Shown here piece after piece: positions 7,904-15,085 of a stretch of 23,374 nt of DNA. The translations under genes were made by a program, and so were the position numbers. The stretch's first letter is position 1, and each line of letters begins with the position of its first letter. The stretch comes from an uncultured Eubacteriales bacterium (GTDB lineage: Bacteria; Bacillota; Clostridia; Oscillospirales; UBA644). The stretch is from NCBI GenBank assembly GCA_900547165.1, contig URFZ01000022.1:1-23374 (forward strand), read 5' to 3'. The notes beneath the pieces were generated by a model. That model was given only the letters and a program-made list of their open reading frames with translations. It was not told the origin of the DNA and ran no database searches.

Positions 7904-8911
7904 TTGGGAAAGATAAAATATCTGTGCGGTCGTATCTTTTCGATGCACTTTGATAAGATGTTCGAAAAGATAGACGACATACATAAAAAGACCGGAAAGA
8001 GCAAAATTTATCTCTTTTTCGATATGATAAACTGCGGTCTGAAATATCAGGCGGGTTACATGGACTATTGGCTGTTTGAGATGTACGACCTGAATCGCGC
8101 GCAGCGAAAGACCGTTGTTACAAGGGGCATCAACAACGCGTTTATCAAGCGTTTCAACGACCCCGCGTATATGAAATACATCGACGACAAACTCGAATTC
8201 AACCGCCGTTTCGAAAAGTTTCTTAAACGCGATTGGCTCGATGTTCACACCGCAACGGACGAACAGCTTGCCGCTTTCTGCGAAAAACACTCAACGTTTA
8301 TGGCAAAGCCCGAAAACGGAATGTGCGGCAAAGGTATTCAAAAGCTGAATTTTTCCGATTTTGACAGCGTTGAAGCGCTGCGCAAGCATCTTGTCGAAGC
8401 AAATCTCATGCTGCTTGAAGAGCCCGTTGTTCAACACCCCGACCTTATGCGCCTGCACCCCAATTCGGTCAACACCTGCCGTGTCATAACAATAGCGAAG
8501 GACGGCAAAACACGCGTCGTTGCGGCATATCTGCGCATAGGCAACGGCAAATACGTTGACAACTTCAACAGCGGCGGCATGGTTGTGCCGATAGAAGAAG
8601 ACCGCGGCGAGATAATTTATCCCGCGCTTGACAAATCGGGCAACCTTTACGAAAAGCACCCGATGACGGGCGTTTCCATAAAAGGATTCAAAATCCCGCT
8701 TTGGGATGAAGTGATAAAACTCGTATGCGAAGCGGGACAGGTAGTTCCGCAAGTCGGACTTGTGGGCTGGGACGTCTGCGTGACGGAAAAAGGTCCGCTG
8801 CTTATCGAGGGCAACGAATTTCCGGGACACGACATCTACCAACTCCCGCCGCACCGAACGAACGGTATCGGCGTTCTTCCGAAGTTCAAACGCGCCATAG
8901 ACGGGGAATAA
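7904..8911 (+). CDS. Sugar-transfer associated ATP-grasp protein
   Basis: A 335-residue cytosolic protein of the ATP-grasp superfamily, matching the 'sugar-transfer associated ATP-grasp' group found in polysaccharide and capsule loci. Such enzymes ligate a carboxylate to an amine or similar group through an acyl-phosphate; the substrate here is unknown. Visible blocks are FMAKPENGMCGKGIQKL (nucleotide-binding Lys and Gly loop), LLEEPVVQHPDLMRLHPNSVN followed by TCRVIT, NFNSGGMV, and WDVCVTEKGPLLIEGNEFPG, whose E and N are typical Mg2+ ligands. AAAAGGAG ends at 7894, so TTG 7904 (9-nt gap) is a better start than TTG 7898 (3-nt gap); ATG 7943 would lose the conserved N-terminus. It is a monocistronic unit with promoter and terminator. 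No glycosyltransferase genes adjoin it. Confidence 0.85.
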   Translation: MGKIKYLCGRIFSMHFDKMFEKIDDIHKKTGKSKIYLFFDMINCGLKYQAGYMDYWLFEMYDLNRAQRKTVVTRGINNAFIKRFNDPAYMKYIDDKLEFNRRFEKFLKRDWLDVHTATDEQLAAFCEKHSTFMAKPENGMCGKGIQKLNFSDFDSVEALRKHLVEANLMLLEEPVVQHPDLMRLHPNSVNTCRVITIAKDGKTRVVAAYLRIGNGKYVDNFNSGGMVVPIEEDRGEIIYPALDKSGNLYEKHPMTGVSIKGFKIPLWDEVIKLVCEAGQVVPQVGLVGWDVCVTEKGPLLIEGNEFPGHDIYQLPPHRTNGIGVLPKFKRAIDGE

Positions 8912-9011
8912 AGCGAAAATTTTCGCAAGTCAGAGGCTAAAAGTCCGTAACGTTCAAATATTTTACCGCAATCGGTTTTTATCGCAATATTAAAATTTTA
9001 TCCGTGAAGAC

Positions 9012-9046
9012 GGAGGGTATATCGCTTGATATACCCTCCTGTTTTT
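9012..9046 (+). terminator. Strong intrinsic terminator of the ATP-grasp gene
   Basis: A perfect 12-bp stem (GGAGGGTATATC at 9012-9023, GATATACCCTCC at 9028-9039) with a GCTT loop is followed by TGTTTTTCTGTTT. It sits between convergent genes; the T-run faces the plus strand, so termination of the opp operon here is less certain. A 14-bp palindrome (GCGAAAATTTTCGC, 8913-8926) lies just after the stop codon. Confidence 0.9.
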
Positions 9047-9050
9047 CTGT

Positions 9051-9245
9051 TTACAGAACAGCAAAGACAAGATATGCCAGTCCTCCGATAATAAGAAGGA
9101 CTCCGACAGAGGGAAGAAACAGCGTCAGGAACGCCGAAAAGACCATTGCAAACCGATCGCCCTTTTCAAGCGGTTCTTCTCTTAACTTTTCTTCTTTTTC
9201 GGCGTCTGCTTTTTTAGGAAGTCTGCGCCATGCCTTAAAAATCAT
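9051..9245 (-). CDS. Small membrane protein at the 3' end of the opp operon
   Basis: A 64-residue protein. Residues 1-31 are highly charged (Lys/Glu/Arg-rich) and probably cytosolic. Residues 32-64 are an unbroken hydrophobic stretch broken only by Pro45 and Gly residues, fitting one long or two short membrane helices, and end at the C-terminus. I do not recognise a family. Evidence that it is real: its ATG overlaps the oppF stop as ATGA, the hallmark of translational coupling, and it has a clear charged-then-hydrophobic layout. As the last gene of the peptide transporter operon it may be an accessory or stabilising subunit, but that is only inferred from position. Confidence 0.7.
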   Translation of the reverse strand: MIFKAWRRLPKKADAEKEEKLREEPLEKGDRFAMVFSAFLTLFLPSVGVLLIIGGLAYLVFAVL

Positions 9246-10828
9246 CTTGCGTTCGTTGTCTTCTTGACGTCGAACAGATAGTTTCCGTTCTCGCCAACTT
9301 TTTTGGTGTCCGCGAAATGGCAGGCAACGAAGTGTCCCGGTTCAACCTCCGTCAGCGGCGGCGGAACGACTTTGCACTTATCGCAAGCCATAAAGCAACG
9401 TGTATGGAACTTACAGCCCGAGGGCGGATTTATCGGCGATGGGATATTGCCTTCAAGGATAATTCTTTCCTTTGTAAGGCTGTCCGGGTCGGTCGTCGGA
9501 ATGGACGAAAGCAGCGCTATCGTGTACGGGTGGCGCGGATCGTTAAAGATAACGTCCGTGGGCGCAACCTCCACCATGTTGCCGAGATACATAACGCCGA
9601 TACGGTCGGAAATATAACGAACGACCGAAAGGTTATGTGAAATGAAAAGATACGTCAGTCCCTCTTTTTCTTTCAGTTCCTGCAACAGGTTGATTATCTG
9701 CGACTGAATGGAAACGTCAAGCGCCGAAACGCACTCGTCGCAAACGACGAACTTCGGTTTAACGGCAAGAGAACGCGCGATACAGATTCTCTGACGCTGA
9801 CCGCCCGAGAACTGGTGCGGGTATCTGTTGTACATATAATTCTGCAAGCCGCACGAATTCATTATTTGGAAAACGTACTCCTGCATTTTTTTAGAGCCGC
9901 GCTTGAAGAACTTATGCGTTACAAGTCCCTCTTCGATTATCTGACCTACGGTCATACGCGGGTTCAGCGACGAATACGGGTCCTGGAAAATGACTTGCAG
10001 GTCTTTTCTCAGAAGACGCATTTCGGTATACTTCAATCTTCTCAGATCGACGCCGTCGTCAAGCATTGCTTCGTATTCGGCAAACGCTTCGTCGCCCGCA
10101 TACTTTGCTTTCTGTTCGTCTATCGAAAGCTGGATTTTTGCCGCTTCGCCGAGCAACTTTTCTTTGTCCGCTTCAAGCGGAACCTTGGCTTTTTTGAGTT
10201 TTTCAATCTTTTTCTTTGCGGATTCCGCTTTTGCCGTATTTTCCGAAAGATCGGCTTCAAGTTCGGAGATGTCGAGGTCAATATCGTCTATCTCCTCCTG
10301 AATCTTTTCCGCCTTAAAGGTCAGACGGTACTTCGAAAGAAGCATATCCGCGCCTTTTTTCGTGTCACGGACGGTGAATCCGCCGAGAATTTTGGAAACA
10401 TTGTCAAGCGCGGTTTTGGCGTTGCAAGCCGCAAGATTCTTGTCTTGCAGGTCAAAGAACGTTGCGGCATCGCCCTTTTCGTCGCACTCTTTTGCAAGTT
10501 TGTCTGCGTGCTCCTGCGCTTTATGATATTCCGCAACATATTTTTCGGCATTTTTCAGGGTGTCTATAACATATTCGGGGGCAACTGTGTCAAGCGTTCT
10601 GCCGTAATACATAGTGCTGCCCGCGGTCTGTTCGTAAAGTTGGAGAAGCACACGTCCGAGCGTAGATTTTCCGCAGCCGGACTCACCGACGAGACCGAAC
10701 GTTTCGCCCTTATAAATGTTGAGGGTTATATCCTCGTTTGCTCTGTTGTATACCTGTTTGGAGAAGACGGACGCCTTCGGCATCGGGAAATACTTTTTAA
10801 GATTCGTAATCGACAGTAATTTCTGCAT
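9242..10828 (-). CDS. oppF: Oligopeptide ABC transporter ATPase OppF with coiled-coil insert
   Basis: One of the two nucleotide-binding subunits that power peptide import. The 528 residues compare with about 320 for normal OppF. Motifs: Walker A GESGCGKST (48-56), Q-loop FQDPYSSLNPRM (Gln282), signature FSGGQRQR (340-347), Walker B FVVCDE (Glu365), D-loop SALD and H-loop His398. All catalytic residues are present. Walker A to Q-loop is 228 residues, against 50 in the neighbouring OppD, so about 180 residues are inserted (about 78-260). Part of the insert (about 172-242) is Lys/Glu/Leu/Ile-rich and reads as a coiled coil. The C-terminal oligo_HPY region carries a Cys cluster (CX5CX3CX2C plus a later Cys). 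ATG 10828 is chosen because AAAGGAGGA precedes it; the longer frame from 10891 starts at an unlikely TTG inside oppD. It overlaps oppD by 32 bp. Confidence 0.93.
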   Translation of the reverse strand: MQKLLSITNLKKYFPMPKASVFSKQVYNRANEDITLNIYKGETFGLVGESGCGKSTLGRVLLQLYEQTAGSTMYYGRTLDTVAPEYVIDTLKNAEKYVAEYHKAQEHADKLAKECDEKGDAATFFDLQDKNLAACNAKTALDNVSKILGGFTVRDTKKGADMLLSKYRLTFKAEKIQEEIDDIDLDISELEADLSENTAKAESAKKKIEKLKKAKVPLEADKEKLLGEAAKIQLSIDEQKAKYAGDEAFAEYEAMLDDGVDLRRLKYTEMRLLRKDLQVIFQDPYSSLNPRMTVGQIIEEGLVTHKFFKRGSKKMQEYVFQIMNSCGLQNYMYNRYPHQFSGGQRQRICIARSLAVKPKFVVCDECVSALDVSIQSQIINLLQELKEKEGLTYLFISHNLSVVRYISDRIGVMYLGNMVEVAPTDVIFNDPRHPYTIALLSSIPTTDPDSLTKERIILEGNIPSPINPPSGCKFHTRCFMACDKCKVVPPPLTEVEPGHFVACHFADTKKVGENGNYLFDVKKTTNAR

Positions 10829-11855
10829 GAGCGGCGCTCCTCCTTTCTTCTTTATCCGGATAGAAGCAGCGAACAAGTTGGTTGTCCGCAACCTTTGCCA
10901 GCGGCGGCTCTTCCTCTATACATCTGCGCGTGCAATATTTGCAGCGGGGCGCGAATTTGCAGCCTTTCGGCAGATCGAGCGGGTGAGGCACAACGCCGGG
11001 AATCGGGTCAAGTTTCTTTCTGTCGTCGTTAAGACGCGGAATGGAATACATCAGACCCTCCGTATACGGGTGGCTCTTCTTGCAGTCCGTAAAAATAACT
11101 CTTGCGGGAGCCTGTTCAACAACCTGACCGCAGTACATAACAACAACGTCGTCCGCCATCTCGTTGATAACTCCGAGGTCGTGCGTGATAAACATTATCG
11201 CGGTGCCGTTTTCTCTTTGCAGGTCGTTCATCAGACGGAGTATCTGCGCCTGAATGGTAACGTCAAGCGCCGTGGTCGGTTCGTCCGCTATAAGAATGTC
11301 GGGTTTGCAGGCAAGCGCCATGGCTATCATAACACGCTGACGCATACCGCCCGAAAGTTGGTGCGGATATTGTCTCGCAACAACTTCGGGGTTCGGAATC
11401 TGAACCGCGCGGAGCATTTCGATACATTTTTCCGCCGCTTCTTTCTTCGACATATTCTGGTGAATCATAAACGGTTCGGAAAGCTGTCTTTTAACCGTGA
11501 AGACGGGGTTCAAGCTCGTCATCGGCTCCTGGAAGATGACCGATATACGATTGCCGCGGATATGATACATCTGCTGAGTGGAGAACTTTGAAAGGTCTTT
11601 GCCCTCGAATTTGACAGTACCGCCGGCAATATATCCGTTTGCGTCAAGCAGACGGAGTATACTCATGGCGGAAACGCTCTTGCCCGAGCCGGATTCGCCC
11701 ACGATGCCGAGCGTTTTTCCGCGATAGATCGAATACGAAACGTCGTTTACGGCTTTTACTGTGCCGTTTCTTGTTTTGAAGAACGTGTGGAGATTCTGAA
11801 CTTCAAGCAAAGGCTCTTCGTTCGGATGTGTTGTTTTTTCGATATTTTCAGCCAT
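10797..11855 (-). CDS. oppD: Oligopeptide ABC transporter ATPase OppD
   Basis: The second ATPase subunit of the peptide importer, 352 residues, of normal length. Walker A GESGSGKS (53-60), Q-loop FQEPMTSLNP (Gln109), signature LSGGMRQR (167-174), Walker B ILIADE (Glu192), D-loop TALD and H-loop His225 are all intact. The C-terminal peptide-transporter extension (LPKGCKFAPRCKYC...) has CX5CX2CX3C plus a later Cys, more cysteines than the usual family pattern and close to the set in OppF. The ATG shares one base with the oppC stop (TAATG), with GGAGGTGGAG upstream. The last codons encode EERRSAAH..., whose AGGAGG is at the same time the ribosome binding site for oppF. Confidence 0.95.
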   Translation of the reverse strand: MAENIEKTTHPNEEPLLEVQNLHTFFKTRNGTVKAVNDVSYSIYRGKTLGIVGESGSGKSVSAMSILRLLDANGYIAGGTVKFEGKDLSKFSTQQMYHIRGNRISVIFQEPMTSLNPVFTVKRQLSEPFMIHQNMSKKEAAEKCIEMLRAVQIPNPEVVARQYPHQLSGGMRQRVMIAMALACKPDILIADEPTTALDVTIQAQILRLMNDLQRENGTAIMFITHDLGVINEMADDVVVMYCGQVVEQAPARVIFTDCKKSHPYTEGLMYSIPRLNDDRKKLDPIPGVVPHPLDLPKGCKFAPRCKYCTRRCIEEEPPLAKVADNQLVRCFYPDKEERRSAAHAEITVDYES

Positions 11856-13786
11856 TATTTCTCCACCTCCGATTTCGGGTCAAGCACGTCGCGAAGCGTG
11901 TCGCCGATTATGTTTATGCAGATAACGACGATAGACAGGAACAGCGCGGGGAACAGCCATCTCCACCAGAAGTTCTGAATAACCTGCGAGTTCTTTGAGC
12001 CGTCGAGCATATTGCCCCAAGTCGGGCGCGGAAGCTGAACGCCGAAGCCGAGGTACGAAAGCGAGGACTCGGTAAGCATACAACCCGCGAAATCGAGCGT
12101 TACCGTTACAAGAATAACGGAAACAATGTTCGGCAGAATGTGCTTGAACGCTATGCGGCTTTCACGGACACCCATTGAACGCGCGGCGGTAACGAATTCC
12201 TTTTCGCGCTCCGCAAGTATCTGACCGCGGACAAGTTTTGCAAGACCGGTCCACGAAAGGAGTCCGAGGATTATCATGATTATAAAGATACGGGTATTCT
12301 CTTTGACGTCCGAATATTTCAGAACGGCGGAAAGAACAAGCGCAAACGGCAGGAACGGGATAGCGCCGAATATTTCGGTAACACGCATAAGAATCATATC
12401 TACCGCGCCGCCGAAGTAGCCGGAAAGACATCCGATGATGATACCGATTATCGTGGAAACGATAACGGCAACGGCGCCGATGGACATGGTCATCATACCG
12501 CCGTTCATAAGACGGTTGAACACGTCACGACCCATTTCGTCGGTACCCATAAGGTAGCCTTTAAGGCCCCAGTTGCCGACGTTTTTGCCGTCCTTGAAAG
12601 CATAGTTCTGGAAACCGGAAGCGAATACGGTGTCAACCGAACCTGCATCTTCGAGAGACGAGGGAATATCGCACTGATTTCTGAAACTCTGTCCCCAGCA
12701 GTAAACTCTGCCCTGCTCGGTAACAGCCGTGTAGTGGCGGGTACCCGCGGAGATGGAAACTATCTTATCTCCGTCCGCAACGGTGGGAACTTGGTCTTTC
12801 ATTCCGACAAGAACCACTTCGCCGTCGTCAAGAAGAAGAGCCAAAGATGTTCCGGTTGCGGCAATGTCAACGCATTTGCGGTTGCCTATCGCGTCTTCAA
12901 CGGAAAGATTGGCGTTGATGTAATCGAATTTTGTGCTTCTGCCTCTGACGAATTTTCCGTTTTCGTCAATACCGTATATACCGTCGTTTGTAAATGCGAT
13001 TTTAACCAATTTACCGTTTTCCTTGCCCGCTTTGATAACGGAGGAAAGGTTGGTGGCGGAAAGTCCGTCGTTGCCCCAGGCATATATCTTGCCGTCTTCC
13101 ATAAGAATGGCGGTTACCTGCTGACCGCAGAGAAGTTGTTTTACTTTGGTCGGGTCAACTTTGCCGTCGGACGGAAGTTCATCGGTCATCTTGCGGCACA
13201 TGGCTATCATTGAACCCTTGTCTCCGTACTGACCGTTGTCATATTCGCCCCATGCGTAAACATAACCGTCGTCGCCTATCGCCACAACGTGATCCGAACC
13301 TGCGGCAACGTGAATGATGTTTGCGTTTTTAACCTCTTCGGGAACGGTAAGAACGTCGCGCTGCGCGTCGTCCTTTGCGTGGTTGAAATAGTAGCCCCAT
13401 GTATAAACATTGCCGTCGGTGTCAAGACCTACGGTGAACGTACCTCTCGAAGAGATGTCAACCGTTCCGTCTTTCATCGCGGACGGAAGTTTCATCATGT
13501 TCATCGTCGGCGAAACGTTGGCGTGAAGCATTTCGCTTCCCGTTTCGGTCAGATCGACGGGCGCAACAATGGGACCTATAATAACAAACAGGAACATTGC
13601 GGCAAGCACGATGACCGCTATAAGCGCGGACTTTCTTCTGAAAAATCTCTTGACCGCAAGTTTGCCCGGGCTGTCATATCTTTCATCCGCCGCGGAAACT
13701 TCTTTCGAAGCGCCCATAAACATACGGCGGAGCCACTTCAAAGGAGTGAAAACTCTCTTTTCGGAGGACTTATTCTCATTGCTCAT
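11855..13786 (-). CDS. oppC: OppC-type permease with an inserted seven-unit RCC1-like propeller
   Basis: Inner-membrane subunit of the peptide importer, 643 residues instead of about 300. After a cytosolic N-terminus, TM1 lies at about 54-77. Next comes an insert (about 78-413), then the normal permease core from GTDEMGRDVFNRLMNG (414) with five more helices and the ATPase-contacting EAA loop (EFVTAARSMGVRESRIAFKH). The insert contains seven units of the RCC1/BLIP-II type, each ending in DG-x-VYxWG or a variant: about 115-131, 160-180, 218-238, 262-282, 308-328, 345-365 and 388-407. Units 2 and 6 are the clearest (VAAGSDHVVAIGDDGYVYAWG is unit 2 in full, shifted by one residue at each end in other units). 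The TM1-TM2 loop is extracellular in this family, so the propeller should face outwards near the OppA docking site. Start: AAAGGAGGAC 10 nt upstream of the ATG. The reading frame is open through both junctions, so this is not an artefact of a frameshift. Confidence 0.95.
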   Translation of the reverse strand: MSNENKSSEKRVFTPLKWLRRMFMGASKEVSAADERYDSPGKLAVKRFFRRKSALIAVIVLAAMFLFVIIGPIVAPVDLTETGSEMLHANVSPTMNMMKLPSAMKDGTVDISSRGTFTVGLDTDGNVYTWGYYFNHAKDDAQRDVLTVPEEVKNANIIHVAAGSDHVVAIGDDGYVYAWGEYDNGQYGDKGSMIAMCRKMTDELPSDGKVDPTKVKQLLCGQQVTAILMEDGKIYAWGNDGLSATNLSSVIKAGKENGKLVKIAFTNDGIYGIDENGKFVRGRSTKFDYINANLSVEDAIGNRKCVDIAATGTSLALLLDDGEVVLVGMKDQVPTVADGDKIVSISAGTRHYTAVTEQGRVYCWGQSFRNQCDIPSSLEDAGSVDTVFASGFQNYAFKDGKNVGNWGLKGYLMGTDEMGRDVFNRLMNGGMMTMSIGAVAVIVSTIIGIIIGCLSGYFGGAVDMILMRVTEIFGAIPFLPFALVLSAVLKYSDVKENTRIFIIMIILGLLSWTGLAKLVRGQILAEREKEFVTAARSMGVRESRIAFKHILPNIVSVILVTVTLDFAGCMLTESSLSYLGFGVQLPRPTWGNMLDGSKNSQVIQNFWWRWLFPALFLSIVVICINIIGDTLRDVLDPKSEVEK

Positions 13787-13802
13787 TTTTCATTGTCCTC
13801 CT

Positions 13803-14831
13803 TTATTTATTAACGCGAACGCGCGGGTCGGCGATACCGTAAGCGATATCTATGATAAGGTTTCCGATAAGTCCGATGAAAACATAGAACATCTGAAGAA
13901 GAAGTACAACTTCAAAATCCTTGTTGTTCAGGGACTGGATATAAAGCCTGCCTACGCCGTTGAGTCCGAAAATATTCTCAATCATAATCGAACCGGAGAA
14001 TATGCCGAGGAACCAACCTATAACAAGCGTTATAATGGGTATCAGCGCGTTTCGCCAAGCGTGACTGTAAACGACCGTTTTTTCGCGCAGACCTTTCGCT
14101 CTCGCGGTTCTTATGCAGTCAAGCGAAAGAGCCTCTGTCATGGAAGCGCGGACATAACGCGTCATACCGCCGAGAGAGGCGAACGTCATCGCGATAAGCG
14201 GCAGGCTCATATAATAAAGCTTGTCAAAAAACGCTCTTGCGCCGGTATAGTTCGCGCCGGGGGTTCCCATACCGGAAACGGGGAACCAGCCGAGCATTGT
14301 TGCAAAAATCCAGATAAAAACGATACCTATAATAAACGTCGGAATACTGTAACCGACTATCGTGGCTATCTGTATCGCCGTGTCACGCTTGCTTCCGCGG
14401 TGAACGGCACAGAAAATACCGAGCGGAATGGTTATTCCGAGCGCAAGTATCGTTGCAAAAATGTTTATAAATATGGTGTTCTTCATCGGCTCTATAAGAA
14501 CGTCCTTGGCAGGTCTCGAATACTGATAACTGTAACCGAAATTGCCTTGAAGAATACCGTTGTAATGACCGTTTATCGGTGCGACGCCTATCCAGCCGAG
14601 ATAACGAACGAAAACGTTCTGGTCGGTTCCGAGTTCTTTCCGCTTTTGCTCAATTAGCTGCTCGAACTTTGCGCCGCCGTCTGGCATATGCTTGTATGCG
14701 TCTTTTTGCTTTTCAGCCTCTGCGCGTCCTCTGTCAAACGGGATCATTGCATATACAAGATACATCAACAGAGAAAGGATAAGCATAACGACGAGCATAT
14801 AACCGAGTCTTTTAAGTATATATTTGCCCAT
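13803..14831 (-). CDS. oppB: Oligopeptide ABC transporter permease OppB
   Basis: The first permease subunit, 342 residues, with the standard OppB plan: TM1 (about residues 8-30), a long outer loop (about 31-110) ending in LQGNFGYSYQYSRPAKDVL, and five more helices. The EAA loop reads YVRASMTEALSLDCIRTARA followed by KGLREKTVVYSHAWRNALIP. The C-terminus ends ADPRVRVNK, a family hallmark. The outer loop is somewhat longer and more charged than usual (EAEKQKDAYKH..., KFEQLIEQKRKELG). ATG 14831 follows GGGGAG by 6 nt; the longer frame from 14936 runs through a structured leader and is not family-like. A 16-bp gap separates it from oppC. Confidence 0.95.
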   Translation of the reverse strand: MGKYILKRLGYMLVVMLILSLLMYLVYAMIPFDRGRAEAEKQKDAYKHMPDGGAKFEQLIEQKRKELGTDQNVFVRYLGWIGVAPINGHYNGILQGNFGYSYQYSRPAKDVLIEPMKNTIFINIFATILALGITIPLGIFCAVHRGSKRDTAIQIATIVGYSIPTFIIGIVFIWIFATMLGWFPVSGMGTPGANYTGARAFFDKLYYMSLPLIAMTFASLGGMTRYVRASMTEALSLDCIRTARAKGLREKTVVYSHAWRNALIPIITLVIGWFLGIFSGSIMIENIFGLNGVGRLYIQSLNNKDFEVVLLLQMFYVFIGLIGNLIIDIAYGIADPRVRVNK

Positions 14832-14851
14832 ACTAAACTCCCCTGATATCA

Positions 14852-14969
14852 GATTTCCGGCAATATCCGTACGCATCCGCAAAACGGAAAACTCTTGAAA
14901 AGAGTCGCACGGAGATTTAATATCTGTACCCCACACCGAAAACGCGGGGGCATACGGATATTCCGGAAA
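14852..14969 (-). repeat. Imperfect inverted repeat in the oppA-oppB gap
   Basis: The arm at 14852-14874 (GATTTCCGGCAATATCCGT...) is nearly the reverse complement of 14950-14969 (GCATACGGATATTCCGGAAA), with one bulged base and one mismatch. Between them lies a small hairpin (ACTCTT-GAA-AAGAGT, 14891-14905). Read on the minus strand this gives a long stem of about 20 bp just upstream of the oppB ribosome binding site. It may stabilise or gate the permease part of the mRNA; no known riboswitch class was recognised. Confidence 0.6.
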
Positions 14970-15007
14970 GACCGAAGATGTTTTTACAAAGTTATAATAA
15001 AGATGTT

Positions 15008-15039
15008 TAAAAACGGGGCAGCCGAAACGGCTGCCCCGT
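15008..15039 (-). terminator. Hairpin between oppA and oppB, probable partial terminator
   Basis: A perfect 12-bp stem (ACGGGGCAGCCG / CGGCTGCCCCGT, 15013-15039) with an AAA loop is followed on the minus strand by TTTTT. It lies 46 nt after the oppA stop. Such hairpins commonly let the binding protein mRNA outnumber the permease mRNAs, either by partial termination or by blocking 3' decay. No separate promoter for oppB was found downstream of it. Confidence 0.8.
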
Positions 15040-15085
15040 CCTTTAAACTATGTAACTGTAAAACAGTTCTGTACTATTTATGCGA

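Noticed and set aside
11855..13786. Propeller in OppC as a chimera or frameshift artefact
   Set aside because: The frame is continuous through TM1, all repeat units and the permease core, and base composition does not change at the junctions by eye. Read-level support would still be worth seeing.
14832..14936. Longer OppB start at 14936
   Set aside because: The added 35 residues come from the structured leader and are unlike any OppB N-terminus; ATG 14831 has a good RBS.
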